Assembly (NCBI GenBank): GCA_020631735.1
Contig: CM036215.1
Coordinates: 17,200,346-17,264,345, forward strand
Direction: 5' to 3'
From: Saccharum officinarum
Taxonomy: Eukaryota; Streptophyta; Magnoliopsida; Poales; Poaceae
Length of the DNA stretch: 64,000 nt
Shown here in pieces: positions 35,739 to 46,739 of this stretch. A program made the translations under genes and the position numbers. Under the pieces are notes generated by a model, which was given only the letters and a program-made list of their open reading frames with translations, searched no databases and was not told where the DNA came from. Within the stretch, counting starts at the first letter, position 1, and each line of letters begins with the position of its first letter.

Positions 35739-36538
35739 GTCACAATACAACTGCAAGTTTCGTAATCGCATGAACTCATTATCTCCCAAGAATCTGTTCA
35801 TAAACAAACCAGCGCGTGCACGTACGTGTACAAATTAGTCAGTCCACAGGGTACGTGACATTCAACACCTAACTCTGCTCGTTAACTTGATAGTTTTTGT
35901 TGCAAACAAAAATAAAAAACAAAATGCATTAAGAAGAACAGAAGAAACGAGAAAGAAATGTGGTTACACGATCAGCTGGGCCTACTACTAGTGAGTAAAA
36001 GCCCAAAGGACCTTCGGCACTCAAGGGTCCAGCCCATTTATCACCCACCTTTCAGAACAGTGAAGAAGCCGACACAACGAGAATTTCAGCTGTATCAGCA
36101 TCATCTCAGATAGCGAGATTCATCCACTAATTGTCACAAACACATCAATCACCATACTTATCATGTCTCACTCATTAAAACTTAATTGGTGGCACCGATC
36201 CTTCATCATAGACATAAAACCAAATTCTAGGGTACTCAGGTTAGTAAACAATGATCAGTATTCAGTGAAGTCAAAAGTGACTTATCAGATCACTTCAAGC
36301 AGTGGATCTTTTGCCTTGCCATGAAATTGAAATCCTCACGTACAGTTAAAAATCCATCGGTAACCTCAGGAAACGTTAAAAAGACACATACACTGATTCG
36401 CAGTTTGAGAAAGGTTAAGTGAAGCAAAGATGATGCACAACAGGTACAAAGAATTGTAAAAAATATGGAGGTAACTTGTCGATTGGGCAGAATAGCGCTC
36501 CCAACCTATGCTAATGTACACCACACCGTTGTTTCTTT
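35739..36538. other. 3' flank of the AP-2 sigma gene
   Basis: No reading frame of note. A CAAAATGCATTAAGAAGAAC phrase near 35921 may be a decayed minus-strand L1 tail. The part next to 36539 presumably includes the 3' untranslated region of the minus-strand AP17 gene; no clear polyadenylation signal was fixed. Confidence 0.4.
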
Positions 36539-39500
36539 TCATTCCAGCTTCTCAAGCTCGCCCATCCTCTCTATAATTGCCTGAAAAAGACAACAGTGAT
36601 GAGAATGAATGTGCAACTTTAAAGTAATGAGAAAAAAAAGCATGTTAAGTTTTCCAGTATAAAGTCTGTAAGTTGCGATAAAGAACTCAGGTGAAACAAA
36701 GCACAAGATTCTATGCACATGTATATTAAGCCCCATTTGGTGGAGCTCCGGTCAGCTTTCCTTCATGGACTCTAGCTGCTATTTTTATCTCTTTTGTCAA
36801 AATAAACTAGGAGTCGTTTTTGGCTTCACCGGCTCTGGCTGACTGGCTCCAGCTCCTCCGCACACTATGAGCGGGAGCCATGCCAAATAGGGCCTAAAAG
36901 GGATCCAAGTGGTGACACCAGTGGGTAGTTCTAGGTCACTAATTTAGTTTATTTGCTTCCCTACATGCATGGGTCCATCCATAATAAATTAACTAAAATG
37001 CGTAAATGCGTGAGTTCCAGATCGACCAAACGACCCAGAAGGCCATAACAAACAAAATCTGCATCCCTAGTGTCAATTCATAGTATAAAACTGCAAACAA
37101 CGGTGCATTTAGCCTAGAATTTCATGGGAGTAGCAAATTTAGAAAACCCATGTCGTGCCATAGTTTCACTATTTAGTTCAAGTCATTATTACATGAAGCA
37201 TCCTGCAATAGTGCAGGCACAACTTCAATAAAAGAACGCTTCTGGAAAGACCACATAAAATGCTGAAAACCTTTTGGTATTCTGTAGAATCACAGGTACT
37301 TTGTTATTTTTTAATACAGAACGAATAAGAGCAGCTACATTTAGGAAAGCAGAGAAATGCTTTGTAGTGTGAATACCAAGCTATGCCAGCACACCATTTC
37401 GTAGATCATATTTAGTTTGAACTCCATGCAGATTGACAATACTGATATATTCAGTTAATCTCATTTAAGGTAGAATAGTTACACAAAAGAAATACTTTTA
37501 CCATTCTAGAATTCCTGCAGTCAAGAAAAAGTTATAGTGATACTATCTAACATAGTAGCACCTATAATGTACCTGACTTTTCAGTAAAAGAAATTATTAA
37601 TGGATTTTCTAAAATTCTAAGTATATTCGGTTGCATCATATACTGGGAAAACAATGGATGCTTCCATCAATATTTTTTATACAAATACCTAAACATAAGG
37701 ATGACAGTGAATTTGTAATATGATGGGAAAAGCAATACCCTTTTGCTTGTTTCTTGAAGCTCTCCAGCAAGAATGAACTCATCCAGTATCAAGAAGACCT
37801 ACAGCACATAGCCAAAAGTTCAAGAAGCAAATTCACAAATGATTGTTAGATACTTTAGTATGGTTCATGAAAGAAAAAAACTAGAAAGCAAAAGCAGTCA
37901 CATTTTGTCTTGACTGTAGCAAAAAAAAATGAAGTTTAATGTTTATTTCCAAATATTCAGTTCTAAATAGACTGTTGTGAAAATTTCTTTAAAGTTTCAC
38001 GGGTTCACCACCCTCGACCCTCGACCCAGGTTCGTCGACCCCGATCCAGGTTCACGGATTCATTTTTGACCCTAAGTGTAAAAATCTCTCGCAAGTAGCG
38101 TACCACGTACCGCGACCCCGTACCTCGACTCCATCGACCCAAAAACTTTGTGACTATGATGCAAATACAGTTTGAGTTTTGAAAATATAGAGAATGGCTT
38201 TTGGTGATCATACTGCAACCGCCCAATGCACAGATAATTGTTTATTGAAGAGACTAGAACTATAAAGCAAAGTGAAAACACATATTTAAAAATTATCATT
38301 TCACAACCAGAAGGTACTATATATTGAGTTATTGACATATAAAAGAATCATGACATATAAAATTATCATTTGACAATCAGAGTACCACAAAACAGGGCAA
38401 AATAACTAAAAGGCTGTTACTAGTTCAAATAGCTCAGCGATGTCATGTATGCAGGAGTAACATCTTATAAAGTTATAATGCTAACAGTTTCCCAATGGCC
38501 CCTTTTATCATCTGCACACAAGTATCTAACACCTTAACGAGTGCCACATGACAAACACAATTAACACCAAACAAGTAAACATCTTAGCAGAATGTGCTAG
38601 CACATATGCATGATTTTGGGCTCAGAATGTTTAATCCTAACATATTAAATCGCTTTCAGTTGACAAATCAAACTTTTCAGTACAGTTATCTAAACTGCAT
38701 AACAGATTACATGTTAACACAATCAATACCAGCAGGGGCTTTTTAAAAATCTTAGAGAGAATACAGTAGCACTAGCTCAATATATGCAAATTGGTCACCA
38801 ATGAACTTGTTGATAAAGAGAATATTTAGATGGAAATTATACTCTTTAAAGTTTCAATACAAGATGTGAAAAGATAAAAAGTATTGAATTATTGCAGATT
38901 GCTAGATTAGCCTAGTGAGACATTGAAGTTACCTTGTGGAAGTTAAATACTAAATCAAGTTCACACACATTGCTGAAGAAATGGTCCAATATCTCAACAA
39001 ACAAATGGATACATTCCAAGTATGCCAATTCATTGTCAGTGATGTCCACGCACATAGAGAAAAAAAGTCCTGCATATCTTCTGTAGATAACTTTGTGTGT
39101 GCGGAACTGCAAGAGAAATCTCACATCAGTTACAAGAGTTAGAACAAACAGTGAAATTGAAGGTCATACTAAATATCTAATCATCAGTTTCTGGAAGTTC
39201 ATTACTGATAGGGTTTTTACTGTCGTATGAATGAAAAAGGAGCAGCAAGAGGATGATAGATGACACACAACAACAACATAGCCTTTTGTCCCAAGCAAGT
39301 TGGGGTAGGCTAGAGATGAAACCCAAAAGAGACGAGAAACAGGGAGACACATAAAGGGACATTAAGGGCACAAGACAAAGGATGATAGATGACAACAACA
39401 ACAAAAATGGTATGAACGTAATGTCTCATGGATAGTAAACACTAACATTTGCCACATATTCACACACTACCTTACATCTCCATCCTAACTCATGTCTTCT

Positions 39501-41642
39501 AAATCAACAGTGAGCAAGATTTGATCTTGCCTTTTGACAAATTCAAGAACATGAACTTTATGATTCTGACTGAAGTTTGGCAAAATTGACACATCTAGAT
39601 TTGGTTGTACTATACTGGGTTTAAACTTTAAAGCTATGCCTACTGCATGTGAGAGTTAAATTGGGCTCACTAAAGAAAGACGATAGGCATGAAATAGGAA
39701 CCCTCAAATGGTGACTAAATTTTTTTTCAAAGGCTAATGATGATGCAATCAAGTGTTTCAAAGGTAGGGAAACTCATTATGAATTCGAATTTCCATTAGA
39801 TATTCACAATATTCTATTCAAGCATGGGTTATTTGGATCTAATTGTAGTTTACGAAGAGTTAACCTATTGTGTCAAACTTCAGAGTTTAGACATGCTTGT
39901 GCATACCCGCTATGATGTTCTTGGTTAGCAGCCTAATATGGGAAGATTCTTCAGCAAAACTTAATTTTTTTCTAGAGAAAATTCAGCAAAACTTAAATTA
40001 CTTAGCAAGTCTCGATGATAAGTGTTAAAAGCAATGTTTTCAGAACGGACGACTAATCGCGATTAATCGCGATTAGTCGTCCTTATCGTAACCAGGTGCT
40101 TGATAAGGGCCCTCGATTAGTTTAGAACGATTAGAAAACTTATCGTCCGATAAGTTGCGACTAATCACGATTAGTCGTCCGATCAGACTAGCCGGACGAC
40201 TAGTTTGGGGGAGGGAGAATTTGGCCCAGCTAAAGAATTCGGCCCATCTTTAGCTGGCCCATTAGGGTAAGAAGAAAGGAGTGAGTGAGTGACTGAGTGA
40301 CGGCACATTTCCAGCTCCCGCTGCTCTCTGCCTCTCTCTCGCAGCCGCCGGTGGCTTGCCTCTGGATCTCCCTCGCCGGCGTCCGCAGCTCCGGCCGCGC
40401 CCCTCGCTGGTGTCCGCAGCTCCGTCCGAGCAGTTCCGCCCGTCCGTCCGTCCGCAGCAGCTCCGCCCGCAGAAGCTCCGTCCGTCCGTCCGCAGCAGCT
40501 CCGTCCGAGCAGCAGCTCCGTCCGTCCGTCCGCAGCAGCTCCGCCCGCAGCAGCTCCGTCCGAGCAGCTCCGCCCGTCCGTCCGTCCGAGCAGCACCGCC
40601 CGCAGCTGCTCCGTCTGTCCGTCCGTCCGCAGCAGCTCCGTCCGAGCAGCTCCGCCCACAGCTCCGCCCGCGCCTAGTTTTTCTTTGGTCAGCAGTCAGC
40701 ACTCACCATGATACCATCAAGCATCAGCAAGCAGCAGTTACAGGTAAGTGGCCAAATCACCATGATAATGATTCATTGCAAACATGATTACATGCCAAAC
40801 TGTGCTTGGTTGCTTGCCTCTAACATTTACCTATTTATTATGGCCATGTTTACATATATTTACATCATATATATAGTATATACATGGTCGATCAGGTCAT
40901 CTAGGCACAAGGACGACTAAATGTCCGACTAGCCGATTAGACCGATTAGGACCGACTAATCGACCCTTATCGACGACTAATCGCGATTAGTCGTCTGATC
41001 GGTGGTCATACGACTAGCCTCGATAATACGATCTGAAAACATTGGTTAAAAGCAAATGCACCCATTTTAAATTTTAAATCATCCAGTGATCTATGTGTAT
41101 CACGTGTTACACAGCCACCACACAAAATTTAGGAACTTATTAGCATGCCAAGCTGATTCTGTAGCTCAGAATAGCAATTATGAATTATCCCTTTCTTCCA
41201 AACAATATCCCCCAATCTAACGAGAAAATACCCTAATCACACCTGGGCTCAAAATCAAGAGCTAGAACGGTAGAACCACGCACCTCGACGAAGTTGGTGA
41301 ACTTGGGGTCCCGGTTGACCACGAGCCGATGCACCTGGATTCACAACAACCAAGAGCCACGAAACACCACCAGGGGGTCAGCAACGCCCAAACCAAAGGA
41401 GGAGCCAGAATCTGGTACCAATATCAAATCTTTCTTCTCCACCAGCAGGCTCACCTCGTATTCGACCTTGTGCTTCTCGGAGTCCTCGAGCGGGACGTAG
41501 TACTTGGCCAGCCGCGTCTTCCCCTGCCGGTTCTGCAGCAGGATGAACCGGATCTGCACCGGCGAGGCAGAACGAACCAAGGTGAGGAACAGGAAAGAAT
41601 CGAAGAAAGTAATGGGGCAATCGGATGCGGGTTGGCTACCAT
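36539..41642 (-). CDS. AP17: AP-2 complex subunit sigma (clathrin adaptor small chain, AP17)
   Basis: Six coding exons with GT-AG junctions: 41642-41640 (only the ATG), 41553-41455, 41334-41284, 39106-38933, 37798-37739, 36580-36539. They join to 142 residues, the standard length of sigma-2. The protein starts [20 protein letters not shown], carries [21 protein letters not shown] and [20 protein letters not shown], and ends MGELEKLE. Sigma-2 forms the core of the plasma-membrane AP-2 heterotetramer with alpha, beta and mu and binds dileucine cargo motifs in clathrin-mediated endocytosis. The fold is a single longin-type domain. No frame damage is seen. Introns contain transposon insertions (a hAT and an RTE tail in intron 3, a MITE in intron 5), all clear of splice sites. 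The split start codon exon is deduced from the CAG|ATCCGG acceptor and an upstream ATG|GTAGCC. Confidence 0.97.
36727..36896. mobile_element. MITE in AP17 intron 5
   Basis: Ends TAAGCCCCATTTGGTGGAGC and GAGCCATGCCAAATAGGGCC form an imperfect inverted repeat of a common grass MITE family (GGGCCTATTTGG type). About 170 bp, non-coding, between exons 5 and 6. Confidence 0.65.
39266..39378 (-). mobile_element. RTE-derived 113-bp tail copy in AP17 intron 3, 16-bp target duplication
   Basis: Flanked by AGGATGATAGATGACA at 39250-39265 and 39379-39394 (exact). Read on the minus strand it matches the last ~115 bp of the RTE at 32385-35721 (shared TGTGTCTCCCTGTTTCTCGT and AACTTGCTTGGGACAAAA) and ends in TTG repeats. 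It is a heavily 5'-truncated RTE copy, or an RTE-mobilised SINE-like unit. Confidence 0.9.
40032..41044. mobile_element. hAT element in AP17 intron 3 with 8-bp target duplication
   Basis: Termini CAATGTTTTCAGA and TCTGAAAACATTG are perfect 13-bp inverted repeats, flanked by an exact 8-bp duplication GTTAAAAG (40024-40031 and 41045-41052), the hAT signature. Subterminal regions hold repeated CGACTAATCGCGATTAGTCG palindromic words at both ends, probable transposase-binding sites. The interior has a minisatellite but no transposase, so it is non-autonomous (1,013 bp). Confidence 0.93.
40380..40675. repeat. GC-rich minisatellite (CCGTCCG / GCAGCAGCTCCG units)
   Basis: Irregular tandem array of 12-27-bp units such as CCGTCCGAGCAGCTCCGCCC and GTCCGCAGCAGCTCCGTCCG inside the hAT element. 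It keeps four frames open by composition, which explains several overlapping predicted proteins rich in Ala-Asp-Gly-Arg or Ser-Val-Arg. None is likely to be a real product. Confidence 0.88.
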
Positions 41643-41927
41643 GGCGGAGGACAACGGGGATGCCTGAGAATTGAGAAGGGCAGGAGCGTGATTTGGGAGC
41701 GAGGGGAGAAATGAGTACGAGTTTTCGTTTCTCTGTTCTTCCGGATCGCGGTTTTGCTGTATACTCTCGCTGAAAAGTCTCAGTTATTAGGCTGGCATGT
41801 TTGTTCCAGTATAAATTTTTTCTAAGAGTTTGAAAAGTCCTGAATTTAAACATTAAGCCGTGTTTAGCCTCCAGAAAATTTTCCTTAATCCTTTTTTTAA
41901 ATTGAATTCCAAACAGACCGTGTGTTC

Positions 41928-42062
41928 CAAATTATGAAATATTTTAACTTTTCTCGATACATACACTTTGCTATACACTTAAGTATATACTATATCTAAA
42001 TAATTGTATAACTAATATATTTAGGAAAAATAAAATATCTTATAATTTGGAACTGAGATGAT
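41928..42062. mobile_element. Stowaway-like MITE remnant
   Basis: GTGTTCCAAATTATGAAATA at the left and CTTATAATTTGGAACTGAGA at the right form the inverted TTCCAAATTATAAG termini of Stowaway elements, without the CTCCCTCC outer parts. It lies about 290 bp upstream of the AP17 start codon. Confidence 0.6.
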
Positions 42063-42640
42063 ATAAAATAATCGGATAGAGAAACATCGGCCATAACTTG
42101 TCATTAAAAGCATAGGAATCTCGGAGGATAACGTTCCTGTATTCCTGTATAACCCATTAAAACCCTATAAATTCTTTTAATTACCACAGAATGTATAATT
42201 ATAGGAATTTTTGTTTTAAAAATTATGTGTTCCAAAGAAGTCTCGAAGAAACAAAGAGAACTAGATATCTATATTCACTAGATGTATTTGTGCGACCTTT
42301 ATGGGTACATGATGATTGTCGATTGTCTATGGTCCATAAACAATAATCATGATTCCTAAGGCCCTCATTTACTATGAACTTCTTTGAAATAAAGGATTGG
42401 GTTCCTACAAATCCTATAAAATTCCTATGGAATGAATTATTTCATAGGGATTTTATCAAGAGGTTGACCTAATGGAATGTTTCCTTTGTGTCATTCGCTC
42501 TCATCGAATCCCTGTGTTTTTCATGTGCTACATCGAAACGTTCATCAATCTTATAGTTTTATGGTTTCTTCAATCCATATGAGATATTAGGACATTCTAT
42601 TTCTACGTTTTTCCTATTTCTGCATTACTAAAATCATGCA
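42063..42640. other. Intergenic, MITE-like AT-rich sequence
   Basis: Contains GGCCCTCATTTACTATGAAC and AAATTCCTATGGAATGAATT phrases that resemble a common grass MITE with palindromic GGAATT words, but paired termini were not identified. No gene. Confidence 0.35.
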
Positions 42641-44700
42641 TTCCAAGGCTCTAAAAGATTAGGTCTTTGACAAAATTGAGTTTGATGGACCGTGAAAAAG
42701 TCTTTGAAAAAATAGAACATGAAGTAGTACTTACTTTGATAGAGGCTAAAGGTTTTGGGCAAACTTAGATTGGTTGGATCAAATCAATTCTTTCTTCGGA
42801 CACATCAGTTGTTCTGTTAAATGGAGTGCTAGGGAAAACTTTTCATTGTAAAAGGGTGTTAGAAAAAATGATCCTTTATCCCCATTACTGTTTGTTCTTA
42901 CAACAGACGTTTTTCAATCACCAGTCAACAAAGCCAAAGACAATGCATTACTCAATTTGCCAATACTGTTGCAAACTGCCTCTTACTTCCCTATCGTGCA
43001 ACATGTTGATGACACCTTAATCATTGTGAAAGGTGATGCCAAACAACTTTTCTTTTTAAATTAGTACTAAACACCTTCTTGGATCTACTGTTGTGAAGGT
43101 TAACCTCAAGAAATCAATGATGGTTCTAATAAACGTTTATGAGAAAAATCTAAATTATCTGGCAAGAACTTTTGGCTATGCAAAAGGCTCTTTACCTTTC
43201 ACATACTTAGGGCTACCTCTTGGAATCACAACCAAAGCTAGAAGAATTCCTCCCCTTTAATAAATAATTGTGAAACAAGATTAGCAAGTGTCACCACCTT
43301 CCTCTCCCAAGTTGGTCGACTAGAGCTTACAAATGTAGATTTCTCATCTCTACTGACTTTTTACATGAGTACCTTCACTCTACTAGCTTCTATTGTCAAG
43401 CAAATAGATAAATACAAAAAAACATTATCTTTAGAGGGGTTCAACATAAATGCAAGAAAATCTCCAAAAGCAACATGGAAAATGGTTTCCTAAAAGAGGA
43501 AGGTGGGTTGTGAGTCATTGATCTCAAAAAACACTACAAAGCTCTAATGCTAAAAATGTTCACATGTTCTTCAATAAGAAGGCATTCCTTGGGTAAGTCT
43601 GATTTAGGAAAGTTGTATTCAAATGGAAAGCTACCAAACCACGTAAAGAAAGGTTCTTTTTTGTGGAGAGAAAATTTAAAGAATCTGGATACCTTCAAAG
43701 TGATATCATTGGTGCAACTAAGAAATGGAAAAGTTGCTTATTCTAGATAGACAAATGGAGTGTTGAGGTCATGGGAGACAAATTTTCAGAACTACAATCT
43801 TTGCAAAGAACAAGTGCATTTCATATAGAGCTTTCTCACAAGAGCTTTCCACTCAATTATTTCACTTACCCCTTTCATAGACTGTTTTTAGCCAGCTACA
43901 ACTCGTTATTTCTCCAATGGAAGAGACACAATTGACTGAAAATGATGATAATATGGGGATATGTTTGGGGATCAAACTCCTCATCTTCAAAAGCATACAA
44001 AGTTCTAGAAGACCATCCTCAAGTTCATGGTGTTTGCAAGTGGCTTTGGGAATCATTTGTCAGCCAAAGCATAAGGTTTTCTTTTGCTTAATGATCAAAG
44101 ATAGGCTAAGCACAAGGAACACTCTTATTAGAAGGAGAAACATCGGGGATCAAACTCCTCCTCATCTTTAGAAGCACACAAAGTTCCAGTAGGCCATCCT
44201 CAAGTTCATGGTATTTACAGGTGGCTCTAGGAATCCTTTTGTTAGCCAAAGCATAAGGTTTTCTTTTGGTTACTGATCAAAGATAGGATAAGCACAAGGA
44301 ACACTCTTAAAAGGAGAAACAAACGCTTCGAATCTTATGAATGTGTCCTTTGTCACTTGATAGTAGAGGAAACCTTAGAGCACCTGTTTCTAAGCTACCC
44401 TTTTGCAAGATCTTGCTAGAACCTTTTGAATGTTAACATTTCTACATATGTAAGTTTCCCAAAAATCTTTACCTCCTCCACACAGTTCTTTATGAATGGA
44501 ATCATTCTTCTATGTTGGACAATTTGGACCACTAGAAATGACAAAAATTTTAAAGGAGTTCAAATGAATCTTCATGATTGCAAGATGAATTTCACTAAGG
44601 AAATCTCACTACTATCCTTTAGGGCCAAGTCAAAATTTCAACGGCTTTTAACTTATGGATCTAAAAGCTCTTTGTAACTTTTTGTTTGGCGCTTATTTTC
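42640..44700 (+). mobile_element. Degraded L1-type LINE (reverse transcriptase and zf-RVT remnants)
   Basis: Plus-strand pieces in shifting frames include DDTLIIVKGDAKQLF (43010-43055), VKVNLKKSMMVLIN (43095-43138), SLPFTYLGLPLGIT (43189-43230) and, further on, IKDRLSTRNTLIRRR and ECVLCHLIVEETLEHLFL (44340-44400). These are the end of an L1 reverse transcriptase and the zf-RVT domain that follows it in plant L1s. Stops and frameshifts are frequent, and the catalytic motif lies in a damaged context. The 5' half is missing. Confidence 0.8.
43967..44322. repeat. 178-bp tandem duplication inside the L1 remnant
   Basis: The block starting GGGGATCAAACTCCTC at 43967 recurs at 44145 (offset 178) and both contain GCCATCCTCAAGTTCATGG-like and AGCACAAGGAACACTCTTA phrases. 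The duplication is younger than the LINE since it copies the same zf-RVT segment twice. Confidence 0.85.
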
Positions 44701-44769
44701 TCTCTCCTTTGTTCCTTGAAATTTCTTGTATTCAAACTCTACTTTTGTTCTTAATATATGACTGTTGTC

Positions 44770-45300
44770 TATATATTGGGCCCTGGGTACTCTTGTCACA
44801 AGGGAAAACAACAAACCTAGATGGGGTTGGCCAATCCGACTGCTCAAGAGGCCCAAACTGGTTGGGGTACCTGATCTACCTGGCGTACAAGGCATAACAA
44901 GATATATTAATTAGAAACTGACTCTATTCGACTAGATTTTCTTGTAATAAATAGGAACCCCATAGGTAAACTGGTTAGGACTCTATTTGTAACCCTACCC
45001 ATGGGATATGTAAGGAGGGGGTAGGGAGTCCCTGATCGGTTATCCCAACTTAGATCTCAAGATCATTGTAGTGCATCCCTCATCGATCGACCTAGATAGC
45101 TCCACCCATAGATACACTGTTGTGATCCCCTACTCGCAACTGACTCTGAACGCACCACGCCGAAGCAATAAAAGATGCTATGGAGATAGGATGCCCCATA
45201 TCTAGACCAGTATAAATATCTATCTCGTTTGCTACCTGTTTGATCTACTGCTGTGGTACGCAGATTATAGTCATCATAGGTTAAAAGAAACAACGACAGC
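44770..45300 (+). repeat. LTR-like sequence of an unidentified retrotransposon
   Basis: Includes a TTGTAATAAATAGGAACC stretch and GGATATGTAAGGAGGGGGTAG, followed by ATCTCAAGATCATTGTAGTG. This arrangement resembles the transcript-end region of a gypsy LTR. Termini and duplication not found. It lies directly before the CACTA insertion at 45354. Confidence 0.3.
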
Positions 45301-46638
45301 TGCATAGTCATAAGGAAACTAGTTCACTCACCATTCGCCTCGTGCTAGCGACGCACTACTGGAAACAGCGGCTTTGCCTAGTGCCGGAGACACTAGGCAA
45401 AGCCCATAAAACACTCGGCAAACCACACTCGGAAAAAAAACTTCGGCAAAGGGCGCTTTGCCGAGTGTCATTTGTCGGGCACTCGGCAAAGACTTTGCCT
45501 AGTGCCGGCCTGACACTCGGCAAAGCCGGCCTGACACTCGGCAAAGTTACCTTGCCGTGACGGAAATATTGTCGTTAACGGCAGGTTTGCCTAGTGCCGT
45601 AGTCGTAGCACTCGGCAAACCAGGCCACTTTGCCGAGTGTCCTTCTCCACGGCACTAGGCAAACCCGTCTAGTTTGCCTAGTGCCAGGCCCGCGACACTC
45701 GGCAAACCCGCGCAGTTTGCCTAGTGCCTGGCCCCCGGCACTAGGCAAATCAGCCCAGTTTGCCTAGTGCCAGCCCCGTGACACTCGGCAAACCCGCCCA
45801 GTTTGCCTAGTGTCATGGCTTTAACACTCGGCAAAGATTCCTAGTTTGCCGAGTGTCTTAGTCATGACACTAGGCAAACCGGGAAAAAACAGTATTTTTT
45901 TGTGTTTTCCATTCCATCCAAGAAAACATCATATATATATATATATACATACATCACATTTCACAAACATCTCACATATATCACAAACACCACATACATT
46001 CACATATATATATCACAAACACAATATATATCACAAGTCCATCATAAGTGCATCATAGTTGTCCAAAATAAACCACAAGTACAACCACAAGTCCAACATC
46101 AAGTCCAACCACAAGTGCATCATAGTTGTCCAAAATAAACCACAAGTTCATCACAAACTACCATCATGGCGACTGTCGGTGTTGATGAGGCCCATGATTC
46201 GATCCTGGTGAATCTCCGAGGTGACGAGGCGCGCTATTAGATGCCGCCGATGGATTCTGCACAAAGGAGAACAGATTGCATGTGTGAGAGACAAGATAAA
46301 CATATACCATCAATGTTGCAAGAGTAGTAGTTGCATGAGTTAGACAAGATAAACATATAGCTAGGTTTCAAGTAGTGTTCTGGTTTGACCCTAAGCATGA
46401 ACATATGCATTAAAACATATAGCCAGGATGGCACATTTGCTACAATAGTCAATAGTAGATTGCTAAAGGCTAACTCACTTTTGATACTAGAGAGGAGAAT
46501 GTTGGAGAACATTTTCACAGATTTGGTCCATGTATGTTCCGCTATGTTGCACATTCACACTAGCTATGTTGTATACTATTTCAAGGATGATGGATAATGC
46601 TATACCCAATATAAATATATTTCAAGAAAAAAACAAAC

Positions 46639-46731
46639 CTGAGTTTCTCCAATGGAGCACAACCCAAATCAATGCTACAGATAGGGCAGCAGCACACTTC
46701 CTTATTTATGAACTCCTCTGATATGCACTTC
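46639..46731 (-). pseudogene. Captured RING-finger exon of a DRIP-type E3 ligase
   Basis: A 93-base segment with intact splice borders on the minus strand (TTTGCAG|GAAGTG at its start, CTCAG|GTTTGT at its end) reads KCISEEFINKEVCCCPICSI and continues DLGCAPLEKLR. This is the second half of the RING of DREB2A-interacting-protein (DRIP) ubiquitin ligases: CRKCI, CCPxC and the family-specific NIDLG-PLEKLR tail. Phase 1 in, phase 2 out, no stop. The neighbouring exons of such a gene were not found inside the CACTA, so it is a fragment, although it could be spliced into a chimeric transcript. Confidence 0.8.
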
Positions 46732-46739
46732 CTGCAAAC

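Noticed and set aside
40183..40787. Several 126-158-codon frames on both strands
   Set aside because: They are translations of the minisatellite inside the hAT element; the repetitive peptide sequences follow from the tandem DNA units.
41341..41853. A 170-codon minus-strand frame as the AP17 first exon
   Set aside because: It reads through intron 1 into upstream non-coding sequence and also past the exon 2 donor. The family N terminus MIRFILLQ is obtained only by splicing ATG to ATCCGG.
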